Source: Chitinophaga qingshengii
Lineage (GTDB): Bacteria > Bacteroidota > Bacteroidia > Chitinophagales > Chitinophagaceae
Direction of reading: 5' to 3'
DNA length: 64,000 nucleotides
NCBI RefSeq assembly: GCF_014529935.1
Contig: NZ_JACVFC010000006.1
Coordinates: 310,001-374,000, forward strand
In this document: positions 8,571 through 15,596 of the stretch, piece after piece
How positions within the stretch are numbered: position 1 is the first letter of the stretch
Layout of the letters: each line of letters opens with the position of its first letter
Program-made: the position numbers and the translations under genes
Notes under the pieces: generated by a model
Databases searched by the model: none
The model's input: only the letters and a program-made list of their open reading frames with translations
What the model was told of the DNA's origin: nothing

Positions 8571-8597
8571 ATCCCGGCTTCGGCCGGGATTTTTTTT
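8571..8597 (+). terminator. Intrinsic terminator of tetR-usp
   Basis: ATCCCGGC at 8571-8578 pairs perfectly with GCCGGGAT at 8583-8590 around a TTCG loop, followed by seven more T. It lies 48 bp after the usp stop. Confidence 0.92.
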
Positions 8598-8700
8598 GCG
8601 GCCAACCTAACGGGAATGCGTATATTTATATTGAATTAGTTACCGCCGGATCATTGCACCCCAACCATCCTACAGCCCCAAAACCGGGTCCTATACTGCT

Positions 8701-8973
8701 TTGTTTCCTTATTCCAATCACCCCCTCAAATTTCATGTGCATGAAAAAGAACTACCTATTTACTATGGCGCCGGTATCCATGTAAAAGCCATTGCCCTCC
8801 TGGATGTTCCCGGCTGGCGGATACTCACACAGGAATATCAGCAACCCCTGCCTACGCGTAGCTATTACTCGCCGGATATACATTCCTATCTCGCCAGAGG
8901 CATATACTTCCTGCAGTTCTTAGATGAAAATGGGCAAACTATACATACCGAAAAAATCGTATTAATGGAATAG
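8701..8973 (+). CDS. Small protein resembling a detached T9SS C-terminal sorting domain
   Basis: This frame of up to 90 residues has only non-ATG starts (TTG at 8701, or GTG at 8737). Its second half, ending SYLARGIYFLQFLDENGQ then HTEKIVLME, follows the pattern of type IX secretion system C-terminal sorting domains (LxxGxYxLxxxDxxGxxxxxKIxL). There is no signal peptide and no passenger domain, and the frame has no ATG back to the stop near 8630. It could be the 3' remnant of a secreted protein or a small gene with a weak start. Confidence 0.45.
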   Translation: MFPYSNHPLKFHVHEKELPIYYGAGIHVKAIALLDVPGWRILTQEYQQPLPTRSYYSPDIHSYLARGIYFLQFLDENGQTIHTEKIVLME

Positions 8974-9034
8974 CCCAGATATTAAAATACGCTTAAACTC
9001 CCTGCTATACGCGGGTTTACACCAGTGAGAAGGT

Positions 9035-9042
9035 TAACTTTG
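9035..9042 (+). promoter_or_regulatory. -7 promoter box for the mprF-like gene
   Basis: TAACTTTG matches TAnnTTTG exactly. Transcription would begin near 9049, which excludes the GTG at 9025 as start and supports the ATG at 9079. I saw no good -33 TTTG at the normal spacing. Confidence 0.4.
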
Positions 9043-9078
9043 CAGGTTGACAACAAAATCAAAGTATTACCATTTACC

Positions 9079-11664
9079 ATGCCTTTTGAAAAAAATATCC
9101 TGTCTGCAGCTTTTTTGCGTAAGCTCCATTGGAAGGAGTTGCTGGCGCTGTTATTTATCCTGTTAGCCATTTATTTTTTCCGTTCCCAACGCCATGAACT
9201 GAAATCCCTGGTACCCGCCATTGAAAAGGCCGACCGGGTTTGGGTGATCATTGGCATCGCTGTCACCGGAGTGTATATCCTGCTACAGGCGCTCATGTAT
9301 GTATTCAGTTTCCGCGCGGTGCGCTCCAAACTGAACACTTACCTCGGCACGGAATTGTTTCTGAAGCGCAACCTCCTGTCCGTATTCCTGCCGGCTGGCG
9401 GTATCAGTTCGCTGGCCTATGTACCCCAAAGCCTCCGCCGGGCACAGCTGCATAAACAGCAGATACACCAGGCTTCAGGCATCTATGGTTTTATCGGTAT
9501 CCTTTCCGTGTTCCTGGTGGGCATCCCGGTAGTGATGTATGCCATGCTGCACACCGGCAGTATGAAAGATGCCGGCTGGGGACTGGCAGCTATTTGCCTG
9601 TTGCTGGGCGTGGTGGTATGGCTGGTGCACTCTATGCAAACCAAGGGCAAGGTCTATCATTTGCTGATCCGCTATTTTCCGGCTACTGCACATAAGGTGG
9701 ATGAGATGTTTACCTTCCATTTATCGGTGCCTTCTTTTATGTATACGGTACTGGCCTCCGTGCTGATTGAAGTGGCCGGTGTGGCCCACCTGTATCTCAG
9801 TATGCTGGCCACGGGTGTAACGCCCTCCCTGGAAGCCGCCTGTGTGGGCTATATTGTGGCCACTATCTTCCTCATCATATCTCCCTTCCTGCGCGGACTG
9901 GGCGCCATTGAACTGTCGCTTGCCTACCTGCTCAGCAACTATGGTTATACGACACTCCAGGCCCTGGAGATCACGCTGTTGTTCCGGTTGTTTGAGTTCT
10001 GGTTACCACTGGCCGCTGGTATGGTAGCTTTCGCCCTGAAAGGTCGGGAACTGGTGCTGCGATTGCTTCCTCCTATCCTGATATTTTTGTTGGGGATGGT
10101 CAACATATTTTCCGTACTCACGCCACCGTTAGCCTATCGTATGCACTTGTTGCGGGCATATATTCCCGGCACTTCCATACATGCGTCTAACCTGCTGGTG
10201 GTGTTTTCCGGGCTGATCCTGCTGGTAACGGCCACCTTTCTTTTCCGGGGCCTGCGCAGCGCATGGATCGTGGCTTTGTCGGTGTCGTTAATATCTGTAT
10301 TCGGTCACATCAGTAAAGCGCTGGATTATGAAGAAGCCAGCCTGGCACTGGTGACCAGCATACTGTTGCTGATAACTGCCCGGCAATATCGGGTTAAAAG
10401 CAATCCTCAACTGGTGAATATCGGCGTTGTCACGGCCGTAGCCACTTTCCTGCTGGTACTCTTTTTCGGGACCATCGGGTTTTATTTTCTGAACGTGCGC
10501 CATTTTGGTATTGACTTTACCTGGCAACAATCCCTCCGCCATGCTTTCCACTGTTTTATGTTGTTGGAAGATGATGGCCTGCAGCCTGTCACCCGTTTTG
10601 CGAAAGAGTTTATGTCAGCCATCCGGGTACTGGGTGTCAGCGCCTGGGCTTTCCTGTTTTACACAATCATCCGGCCCTACCTGCATGTATCACAGCATAC
10701 CACCACTTCTCTCGAAAAAGCCCGCTTCTACCTCAGTCAATATGGCGATTCGCCCATGGACTATTTCAAGGTAGGACAAGATAAAGTGCTCTTTGTATCT
10801 GATCAGTACGAAGGTTTTATCGCTTACCGGGTAGCCAGCAGTTTTGCCATTGTGCTGGAAGAGCCGGTTTGCAGCGAAGACAATAAGCTGTTACTGCTGG
10901 AAGAATTTGAGCAACAATGTAAGAAGATGGGCCTTCGGCCCGCTTTTTACCGGGTAGATGAAGATAGCACCTATTATTTCAGCCAGCTGAAGAAGAAAAA
11001 AATGTTGATCGGACAGGAAGCGATTATGGACATCCGTGATTTCACCTTAAGCGGTAAGGATAAAAAATCCTTACGGAATGCACTCAACAGCCTGGGTAAC
11101 AAGGGTTATGTAACGCAGCTGCATCCGGCGCCACAGTCGCCTGCCATGTTAAGCGCCCTGAAGGTTGTCAGCGATGAATGGCTGGCACAATACGAGGTAA
11201 AGGAGATGACGTTTTCACAAGGTCTCTTTGATGCTGCTGCCATGCGTGACCAGGATGTCATCACGGTGACCGACGCAGAAGGCAATATCGCGGCGTTTCT
11301 CAACATCATCCCCGATTATGCACCCGGTGAATGTACCTATGACCTGATCCGCAAGCGTACCAATGCGCCCGGTGGTGTCATGGATGCGTTGATCATCGCA
11401 TTGATACAGGACGCCCAGGGCAAGGGCTTACAATTCCTCAACCTGGGAATGGTACCGATGTCCGGCATCAGTCAACCGGAGAACACCGCCGAAAAAATGG
11501 TGAAATATGCCTACGAAAAACTCCGTTTCTTCCGTCATTACCAGGGGTTACGGGAGTTCAAGGATAAGTACGCCACTATGTGGACCAACAAGTACCTGAT
11601 TTACGAACACGACTTCGATCTGCTTCAGTTACCCACCGCCCTGAGCAAGGTGATGCAACCCTGA
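9079..11664 (+). CDS. mprF: MprF-like lysylphosphatidylglycerol synthase/flippase
   Basis: This protein of about 861 residues has the two-part MprF architecture. The first half (about 20-520) is a multi-helix membrane region of the YbhN/LPG-synthase-TM type, with roughly a dozen hydrophobic segments. The second half (about 540-850) is a cytosolic DUF2156 domain of GNAT-like fold, with segments such as RFYLSQYGDSPMDYF and LNLGMVPMSGI. MprF proteins move lysine (or alanine) from aminoacyl-tRNA to phosphatidylglycerol and flip the product, making the surface less anionic and resistant to cationic peptides. ATG 9079 is preferred over GTG 9025 because a -7 box lies at 9035-9042. A VirJ/AcvB-like gene follows 38-44 bp later. 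The amino-acid specificity cannot be told from sequence. Confidence 0.85.
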   Translation: MPFEKNILSAAFLRKLHWKELLALLFILLAIYFFRSQRHELKSLVPAIEKADRVWVIIGIAVTGVYILLQALMYVFSFRAVRSKLNTYLGTELFLKRNLLSVFLPAGGISSLAYVPQSLRRAQLHKQQIHQASGIYGFIGILSVFLVGIPVVMYAMLHTGSMKDAGWGLAAICLLLGVVVWLVHSMQTKGKVYHLLIRYFPATAHKVDEMFTFHLSVPSFMYTVLASVLIEVAGVAHLYLSMLATGVTPSLEAACVGYIVATIFLIISPFLRGLGAIELSLAYLLSNYGYTTLQALEITLLFRLFEFWLPLAAGMVAFALKGRELVLRLLPPILIFLLGMVNIFSVLTPPLAYRMHLLRAYIPGTSIHASNLLVVFSGLILLVTATFLFRGLRSAWIVALSVSLISVFGHISKALDYEEASLALVTSILLLITARQYRVKSNPQLVNIGVVTAVATFLLVLFFGTIGFYFLNVRHFGIDFTWQQSLRHAFHCFMLLEDDGLQPVTRFAKEFMSAIRVLGVSAWAFLFYTIIRPYLHVSQHTTTSLEKARFYLSQYGDSPMDYFKVGQDKVLFVSDQYEGFIAYRVASSFAIVLEEPVCSEDNKLLLLEEFEQQCKKMGLRPAFYRVDEDSTYYFSQLKKKKMLIGQEAIMDIRDFTLSGKDKKSLRNALNSLGNKGYVTQLHPAPQSPAMLSALKVVSDEWLAQYEVKEMTFSQGLFDAAAMRDQDVITVTDAEGNIAAFLNIIPDYAPGECTYDLIRKRTNAPGGVMDALIIALIQDAQGKGLQFLNLGMVPMSGISQPENTAEKMVKYAYEKLRFFRHYQGLREFKDKYATMWTNKYLIYEHDFDLLQLPTALSKVMQP

Positions 11665-11690
11665 GTAAGGAACAGATTTTGATTTAGAGG

Positions 11691-11705
11691 AAGGAGATAT
11701 CTTTG
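11691..11705 (+). promoter_or_regulatory. Shine-Dalgarno-like AAGGAG and -7-like box before the virJ-like gene
   Basis: AAGGAG at 11691-11696 is an unusually good Shine-Dalgarno sequence for Bacteroidota, 6 nt before TTG 11703 and 12 nt before ATG 11709. TATCTTTG at 11698-11705 also fits the -7 consensus, with a TTTG at 11678-11681 (spacing 16, short). Either element could set expression of the second gene separately from mprF. Confidence 0.35.
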
Positions 11706-11708
11706 TAT

Positions 11709-12416
11709 ATGCTAACCAGAGATTTATTACAGACAGGCAAATGGTGGCTGATGGGTTTATTACTATGCACCGCTATACAATTGCCGGCACAAACCAATGT
11801 GAACAAATTACCCGTACAGGTGAAGGCGCCTGTCGCCGGCAGCACCGCTCCGCTGATTCTATATATTACAGGAGATGGTGGCATGAAGAAGTTTTCTGTC
11901 AACATGATAGATGCTTTCCAGCAGCACAACTATCCGGTGATAGCGCTCAATGCCCTGAAATATTTCTGGAATAAAAAGACGCCGCAACAAGCAGCTGCCG
12001 ATGTAGCGGAGCTGATCCGGCATTATCAGTCCGCCTGGAATATCAACAACGGAGTGGTGCTGATCGGGTATTCCTTAGGCGCCGATGTGTTGCCGTTTAT
12101 CTACAATCAGTTACCCGGTAATATTGAATCCCAGGTTACCCAGGTGGTTTTTTTATCGCCTTCCCGCTTTACCGATATGGAAGTCCATATTTCTGATATG
12201 CTGGGGCGTTCTGCCAATAAAGGCATGAATGTTACCGCAGAGATCAACCGTATCACCAATAAGCCGGTTTTGCTGGTCTTTGGCGCCGGGGAGAAAGACT
12301 TTAACCTGGCTGATCTTACCGTGCCGCATTATCGCAAGCTGGTGTTGCCAGGCGGGCATGCCTATGATGAAGATGCCAATGGGGTAGCGGGGAAGATTTT
12401 GTCGGCGATTCGTTGA
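11709..12416 (+). CDS. VirJ/AcvB-family periplasmic protein, possible aminoacyl-phospholipid hydrolase
   Basis: This protein of about 235 residues has a signal peptide (hydrophobic GLLLCTAIQLPAQ) and an alpha/beta-hydrolase fold of the VirJ family. ITGDGGMKKF is the oxyanion region, LIGYSLGADVLP carries the Ser nucleophile in GYSLG, and LPGGHAYDED has the His. In Agrobacterium the relative AcvB is a periplasmic hydrolase of lysyl-phosphatidylglycerol and is encoded with the synthase. Here it follows an MprF-like gene by 38-44 bp, so the same pairing of synthesis and turnover is inferred. Start choice is open: ATG 11709, or TTG 11703, which has the better-spaced AAGGAG. Confidence 0.8.
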   Translation: MLTRDLLQTGKWWLMGLLLCTAIQLPAQTNVNKLPVQVKAPVAGSTAPLILYITGDGGMKKFSVNMIDAFQQHNYPVIALNALKYFWNKKTPQQAAADVAELIRHYQSAWNINNGVVLIGYSLGADVLPFIYNQLPGNIESQVTQVVFLSPSRFTDMEVHISDMLGRSANKGMNVTAEINRITNKPVLLVFGAGEKDFNLADLTVPHYRKLVLPGGHAYDEDANGVAGKILSAIR

Positions 12417-12443
12417 TTTTAGATTTTAGGAGATATATGGTTT

Positions 12444-12487
12444 CCCGTGGTACCGGGGGCAGACGCCTTCGGTGCCACGGGATTTTT
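12444..12487. terminator. Bidirectional terminator between virJ-like and lytTR genes
   Basis: CCCGTGGTACC at 12444-12454 pairs with GGTGCCACGGG at 12471-12481 with one wobble, followed by six T on the plus strand. It sits between convergent genes. Confidence 0.8.
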
Positions 12488-12828
12488 TATTGATAATCTT
12501 CTTCCGATAGCTGGCCTTGCATCATCACTGCTGTCAGCTTAGCGCGGCCTTCCCGGTTCAACGGTATTTTCGTATCAGCCACCATCACGTAATCATCTCC
12601 CACTTTTGTAATATGGCGGAAGGCCACTACAAACCAGTGGTGTACGGGCAGGAATGCATCCTGTGGGAGTCTGGACATGATCCATTCCAGTGTTTCCGTG
12701 GTAGCGAGGCGTTTGTCGGGAAAGTGTAGCAGGATATGGTCATCCATCACTTCGAGGTATTGCAGTTCGTTGTACGGTATTTTTTCGTGCCGGTCACCGC
12801 ACCGGAGCATAAAGTAATCCTGGGACAT
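12487..12828 (-). CDS. LytTR DNA-binding protein without receiver domain
   Basis: This 113-residue protein is almost only a LytTR domain: IPYNELQYLEVMDDHILLHF, then LPQDAFLPVHHWFVVAFRHI and the closing KIPLNREGRAKL. LytTR domains bind direct repeats through beta strands and are usually fused to a response-regulator receiver, which is absent here. No sensor kinase lies nearby, so control is probably through abundance or a partner protein. It converges with the virJ-like gene. Confidence 0.85.
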   Translation of the reverse strand: MSQDYFMLRCGDRHEKIPYNELQYLEVMDDHILLHFPDKRLATTETLEWIMSRLPQDAFLPVHHWFVVAFRHITKVGDDYVMVADTKIPLNREGRAKLTAVMMQGQLSEEDYQ

Positions 12829-13253
12829 AACATTTGTTTTGGTGTCGTTTTAAAAAAGATTTCGGTATCATAAAGATAAAGGAAGCAGGTGACTGGAGAG
12901 AAACCTGCGTGTAATCTAAAATCTAATCTAAACCGCGTTATAAAAAAGTCGTTTTATGAAGCACCCGGGTTGAACCGATGAAGGGACAAGCGGGGTTATT
13001 TTTCAACTTGGTAAATATGAGAGGAATAAAGCAGTTATATGTTAACCACTTGTAAATATTTTAAGCTTAATAAAAAAATGGACAGGACAGGAATGTATTC
13101 CCTGTTGACTGTCCATTTTTCATGAATTTAACAAAAGATTTGTACAGGAGGTTTGTCTAAACCTGCCGTGTGTAAATCTTAGGCCCACTGGGGGCGGCTG
13201 AAGCGCAGTAACAACTTACCGGTGATCTGGGAAGCTGAATGGGCGCCGACTTT
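12829..13253. other. Non-coding region with one terminator-like hairpin
   Basis: No gene is supported in these 425 bp. Short inverted AT-rich words at about 12418-12430 and 12913-12925 flank the lytTR gene. A hairpin at 13076-13120 is the only strong structure. Confidence 0.5.
13076..13120. terminator. Hairpin with A/T tracts, probable terminator
   Basis: The word AAATGGACAG ending at 13085 pairs with CTGTCCATTT starting at 13109, with further partial pairing inside. A and T tracts flank it, so it could stop transcription in both directions, most usefully for the minus-strand HTH gene. Confidence 0.65.
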
Positions 13254-13535
13254 TTACCAGAGATTGATCAGGAGGAGCATCATTACAGCACCAGTAGCGG
13301 TAACAAGGTTCTTGGAGAACCGGATGTTGAAACCACCTTTTTCTGAGTAGTAATAACTTTCCTTGTACCGGTCGTACTCAATGGGAGCACCTAACTCCTT
13401 CATCATTTTGAGGAATTCATAGAGTGTTCGTTCGGAAATACGAAGCCGCTTGGCTAACTGAGCGGGTTTACCGGTCCCTTTGATCCTGATTAGGTAATCA
13501 ATGGTTTGTAGTCGATCAAAATAACGCTTTGGCAT
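13254..13535 (-). CDS. Small HTH-domain regulator (HTH-11 type)
   Basis: This 93-residue protein begins MPKRYFDRLQTIDYLIRIK and has the helix-turn-helix GKPAQLAKRLRISERTLYEF, as in the N-terminal HTH-11 part of WYL regulators. A short wing follows (PIEYDRYKESYYY), but there is no WYL ligand domain. Stand-alone copies of this size are common in Bacteroidota. The last 25 residues are hydrophobic (GAVMMLLLINLW) and may form a membrane or dimer helix. Targets are unknown. Confidence 0.8.
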   Translation of the reverse strand: MPKRYFDRLQTIDYLIRIKGTGKPAQLAKRLRISERTLYEFLKMMKELGAPIEYDRYKESYYYSEKGGFNIRFSKNLVTATGAVMMLLLINLW

Positions 13536-13758
13536 GTGGCATAGAGGGGCTTAACGGTTATATATTGAATTTACGATAATAACTAAGATTAAACCAGAAT
13601 TCGCATATATATATTTTATTATAAATATTAGTAAACTGATTTAAACGGGTTTCTCTCTAAAAATCGGCTGCGGGTCAATGGCGCTGATGCGGTTGTTCTG
13701 CGTACTTTTTAATAACGTTAGCCCGGATAAAATATTGGATATAAGGATAAAAATGCGG

Positions 13759-15099
13759 TCACTGCAATAATGCAGCATAGATAATGTCAGCAAGGGCTGC
13801 GCCGTGATCGGCAGTGGGGTCCGGCGGCTTCGTCGCATAGATATTACCATTCTTTCCCACCACGATCAGTGCGGGATACTGACTGATATTGTATTGTTCC
13901 AATACCCCCGCTACCTGGTCGCCGGCCTGCCATTGCACACCGGGATACCTGGCGGAAACATTGTTGTTACAATTGATATGAATGAACACCACTTCGTCTT
14001 TATTAAAACAGGTATTAATCTCGGAAAGTGAAGGCAGCAGCGGGTCTTCAGCATTATAAAAATGTAGCAGCACTACCTTACCGGCAAAATAACGGAGGTT
14101 GACAGGATGACCGGAACTATCCGGAAAACTGAAAGCCGGCGCAGGCATTCCTTTGCTGATTCCTTTCCTGATCTTGCTGTATTTAGCGGCAATCGCCTGT
14201 TTACAAACGGCATGCTGCACAATGGACAAGTAATCCTGGGCACAACTTGCCAGCTCCTCCTGCTGGCCGCCGGCAGCCAGACTTTGCAGCAACTGATGCG
14301 CCAGTAATTTATCGCGCAGCAGACCGGAATAATGGGTCTTGATCCATTCATAAATATCCTTTTCCGTACATTGGCTATGCTGCTGCATCACGTAATCCGC
14401 TTCCGCTTTTTGCAGCAGATAATTCAGATAACGTATAGCCAAGGCCGTAGTATCGGATGGAACGATAGCCGGCAAAGCAGGTCTGATTACACGCTGATAC
14501 AACAAAGCCTGCTCCTCCCCTGGAGACGCCTGCCAGAGGCATCCCATTATTTTGGCGGCTGTTTCCCCCAGTACATTGGCCCGCACCACCGTATACAAGG
14601 TGGGTGGCAGGCTATCATGATAAGTCCGCAACATATTTTCCGCCACCAATAACTGCTGCTGGTACCAGGTCGCTTTGGAAGCAGCGTCCTCCAGCTGCGG
14701 CGGCGGTATCCGGTCCTGCGCCCTGCGGGTCAGGTATTGCACGCGGCAGGCTACCGCCCCCCGGCCGGCTACTACCAGGGTGTCTTCCCCAAACGTAAGG
14801 GAAATGCTGTCTCCCGGATGAAGGGTACCGTAAAAGTTATGAGAACCGCCCGCATCCAGGTAAAAAAACAAGGCCGGCGCCGGTACTGCCGGCAACCGGA
14901 AACAAAAACTATCTTTCTGTATAAGGGAATCCAAACTCATGGCGGCCGAAATTCCCGGCTCATTCCACCAGGAAACCGATATCCGCTGCCCGTTCCCGCC
15001 CTTTACCCTGCCGGAAATGGTAGTGACCGTTTGTGCGGATACCTGCATCATCAGGAATCCTACTGAAAATAAGAGTGACAGTTTTCGGAAGCATTGCAT
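13759..15099 (-). CDS. TlpA/AhpC-type thioredoxin-fold protein lacking the CxxC motif
   Basis: From ATG 15099 the protein has about 446 residues and starts with a good signal peptide (KLSLLFSVGFLMMQVSAQ); the longer frame from 15174 adds 25 unlikely residues. An N-terminal beta domain (DUF4369-like, about 25-120) precedes a helical part. The C-terminal thioredoxin-like domain (about 310-446) has GMPAPAFSFPDSSGH and VVLLHFYNAEDPLLPSL. The usual W-C-x-x-C is replaced by NAEDPLLP, so normal disulfide chemistry is excluded. The cis-Pro region YNISQYPALIVVG is kept. It may act as a binding or scaffold protein in the periplasm. Confidence 0.75.
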   Translation of the reverse strand: MQCFRKLSLLFSVGFLMMQVSAQTVTTISGRVKGGNGQRISVSWWNEPGISAAMSLDSLIQKDSFCFRLPAVPAPALFFYLDAGGSHNFYGTLHPGDSISLTFGEDTLVVAGRGAVACRVQYLTRRAQDRIPPPQLEDAASKATWYQQQLLVAENMLRTYHDSLPPTLYTVVRANVLGETAAKIMGCLWQASPGEEQALLYQRVIRPALPAIVPSDTTALAIRYLNYLLQKAEADYVMQQHSQCTEKDIYEWIKTHYSGLLRDKLLAHQLLQSLAAGGQQEELASCAQDYLSIVQHAVCKQAIAAKYSKIRKGISKGMPAPAFSFPDSSGHPVNLRYFAGKVVLLHFYNAEDPLLPSLSEINTCFNKDEVVFIHINCNNNVSARYPGVQWQAGDQVAGVLEQYNISQYPALIVVGKNGNIYATKPPDPTADHGAALADIIYAALLQ

Positions 15100-15174
15100 A
15101 CACAGTAGTTTTAGGGACCTATTAAAGGGACGTGAAAAATCCCCACAGTAAAAACCGCAGGGGGTTGTATTCAC

Positions 15175-15596
15175 AACGATAGTAAATGAAAACTCTGATG
15201 TTTTGAGCTGTTCTAGTTTTTTTAGGATGCGGCCTTTGTGTTTTTTCGATCACAATGATAGACTGAATTGCGAATTGAAATGTTAATGAGATCTAAACAT
15301 CTGCCTATTAACAAAAATTGGATAAAACAGCAAGGAAGGGCGAAATGCGACAAGAAGATAAAAATCGATTGAATAACAACGTAAAACATCAACGGCTGTC
15401 ACCCACCCTACCAGGTGCGCAACAGCCGTCAGCTGTAATGCCTTACTAAAAAGCAGTTTTCAGAAAAGCACAGATATCTCCCGATATCATTTTCTACAAA
15501 AAATACGTGTATCCGTATCCGTGTAGTTCAGATATCTCCTGATATCATCTTCTAAAAAAATACGTGTAACCGTATCCGTGAGCATCAAACCAACTG
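15175..15596. repeat. Non-coding region with a 52/53-bp direct repeat
   Basis: Two near-identical copies lie at 15471-15523 and 15529-15580, each starting CAGATATCTCC and ending CGTATCCGTG, separated by 5 bp and differing at only a few positions. Each contains a small GATATC-rich palindrome. A hairpin (ACGGCTGT at 15392-15399 with ACAGCCGT at 15422-15429) lies to the left. No gene is supported here. The repeat is immediately past the stop of the DUF5916 gene. Confidence 0.7.

Noticed and set aside
9025..9078. GTG start for the MprF-like gene
   Set aside because: A -7 promoter box lies inside this stretch, and the peptide it would add precedes the natural N terminus at ATG 9079.
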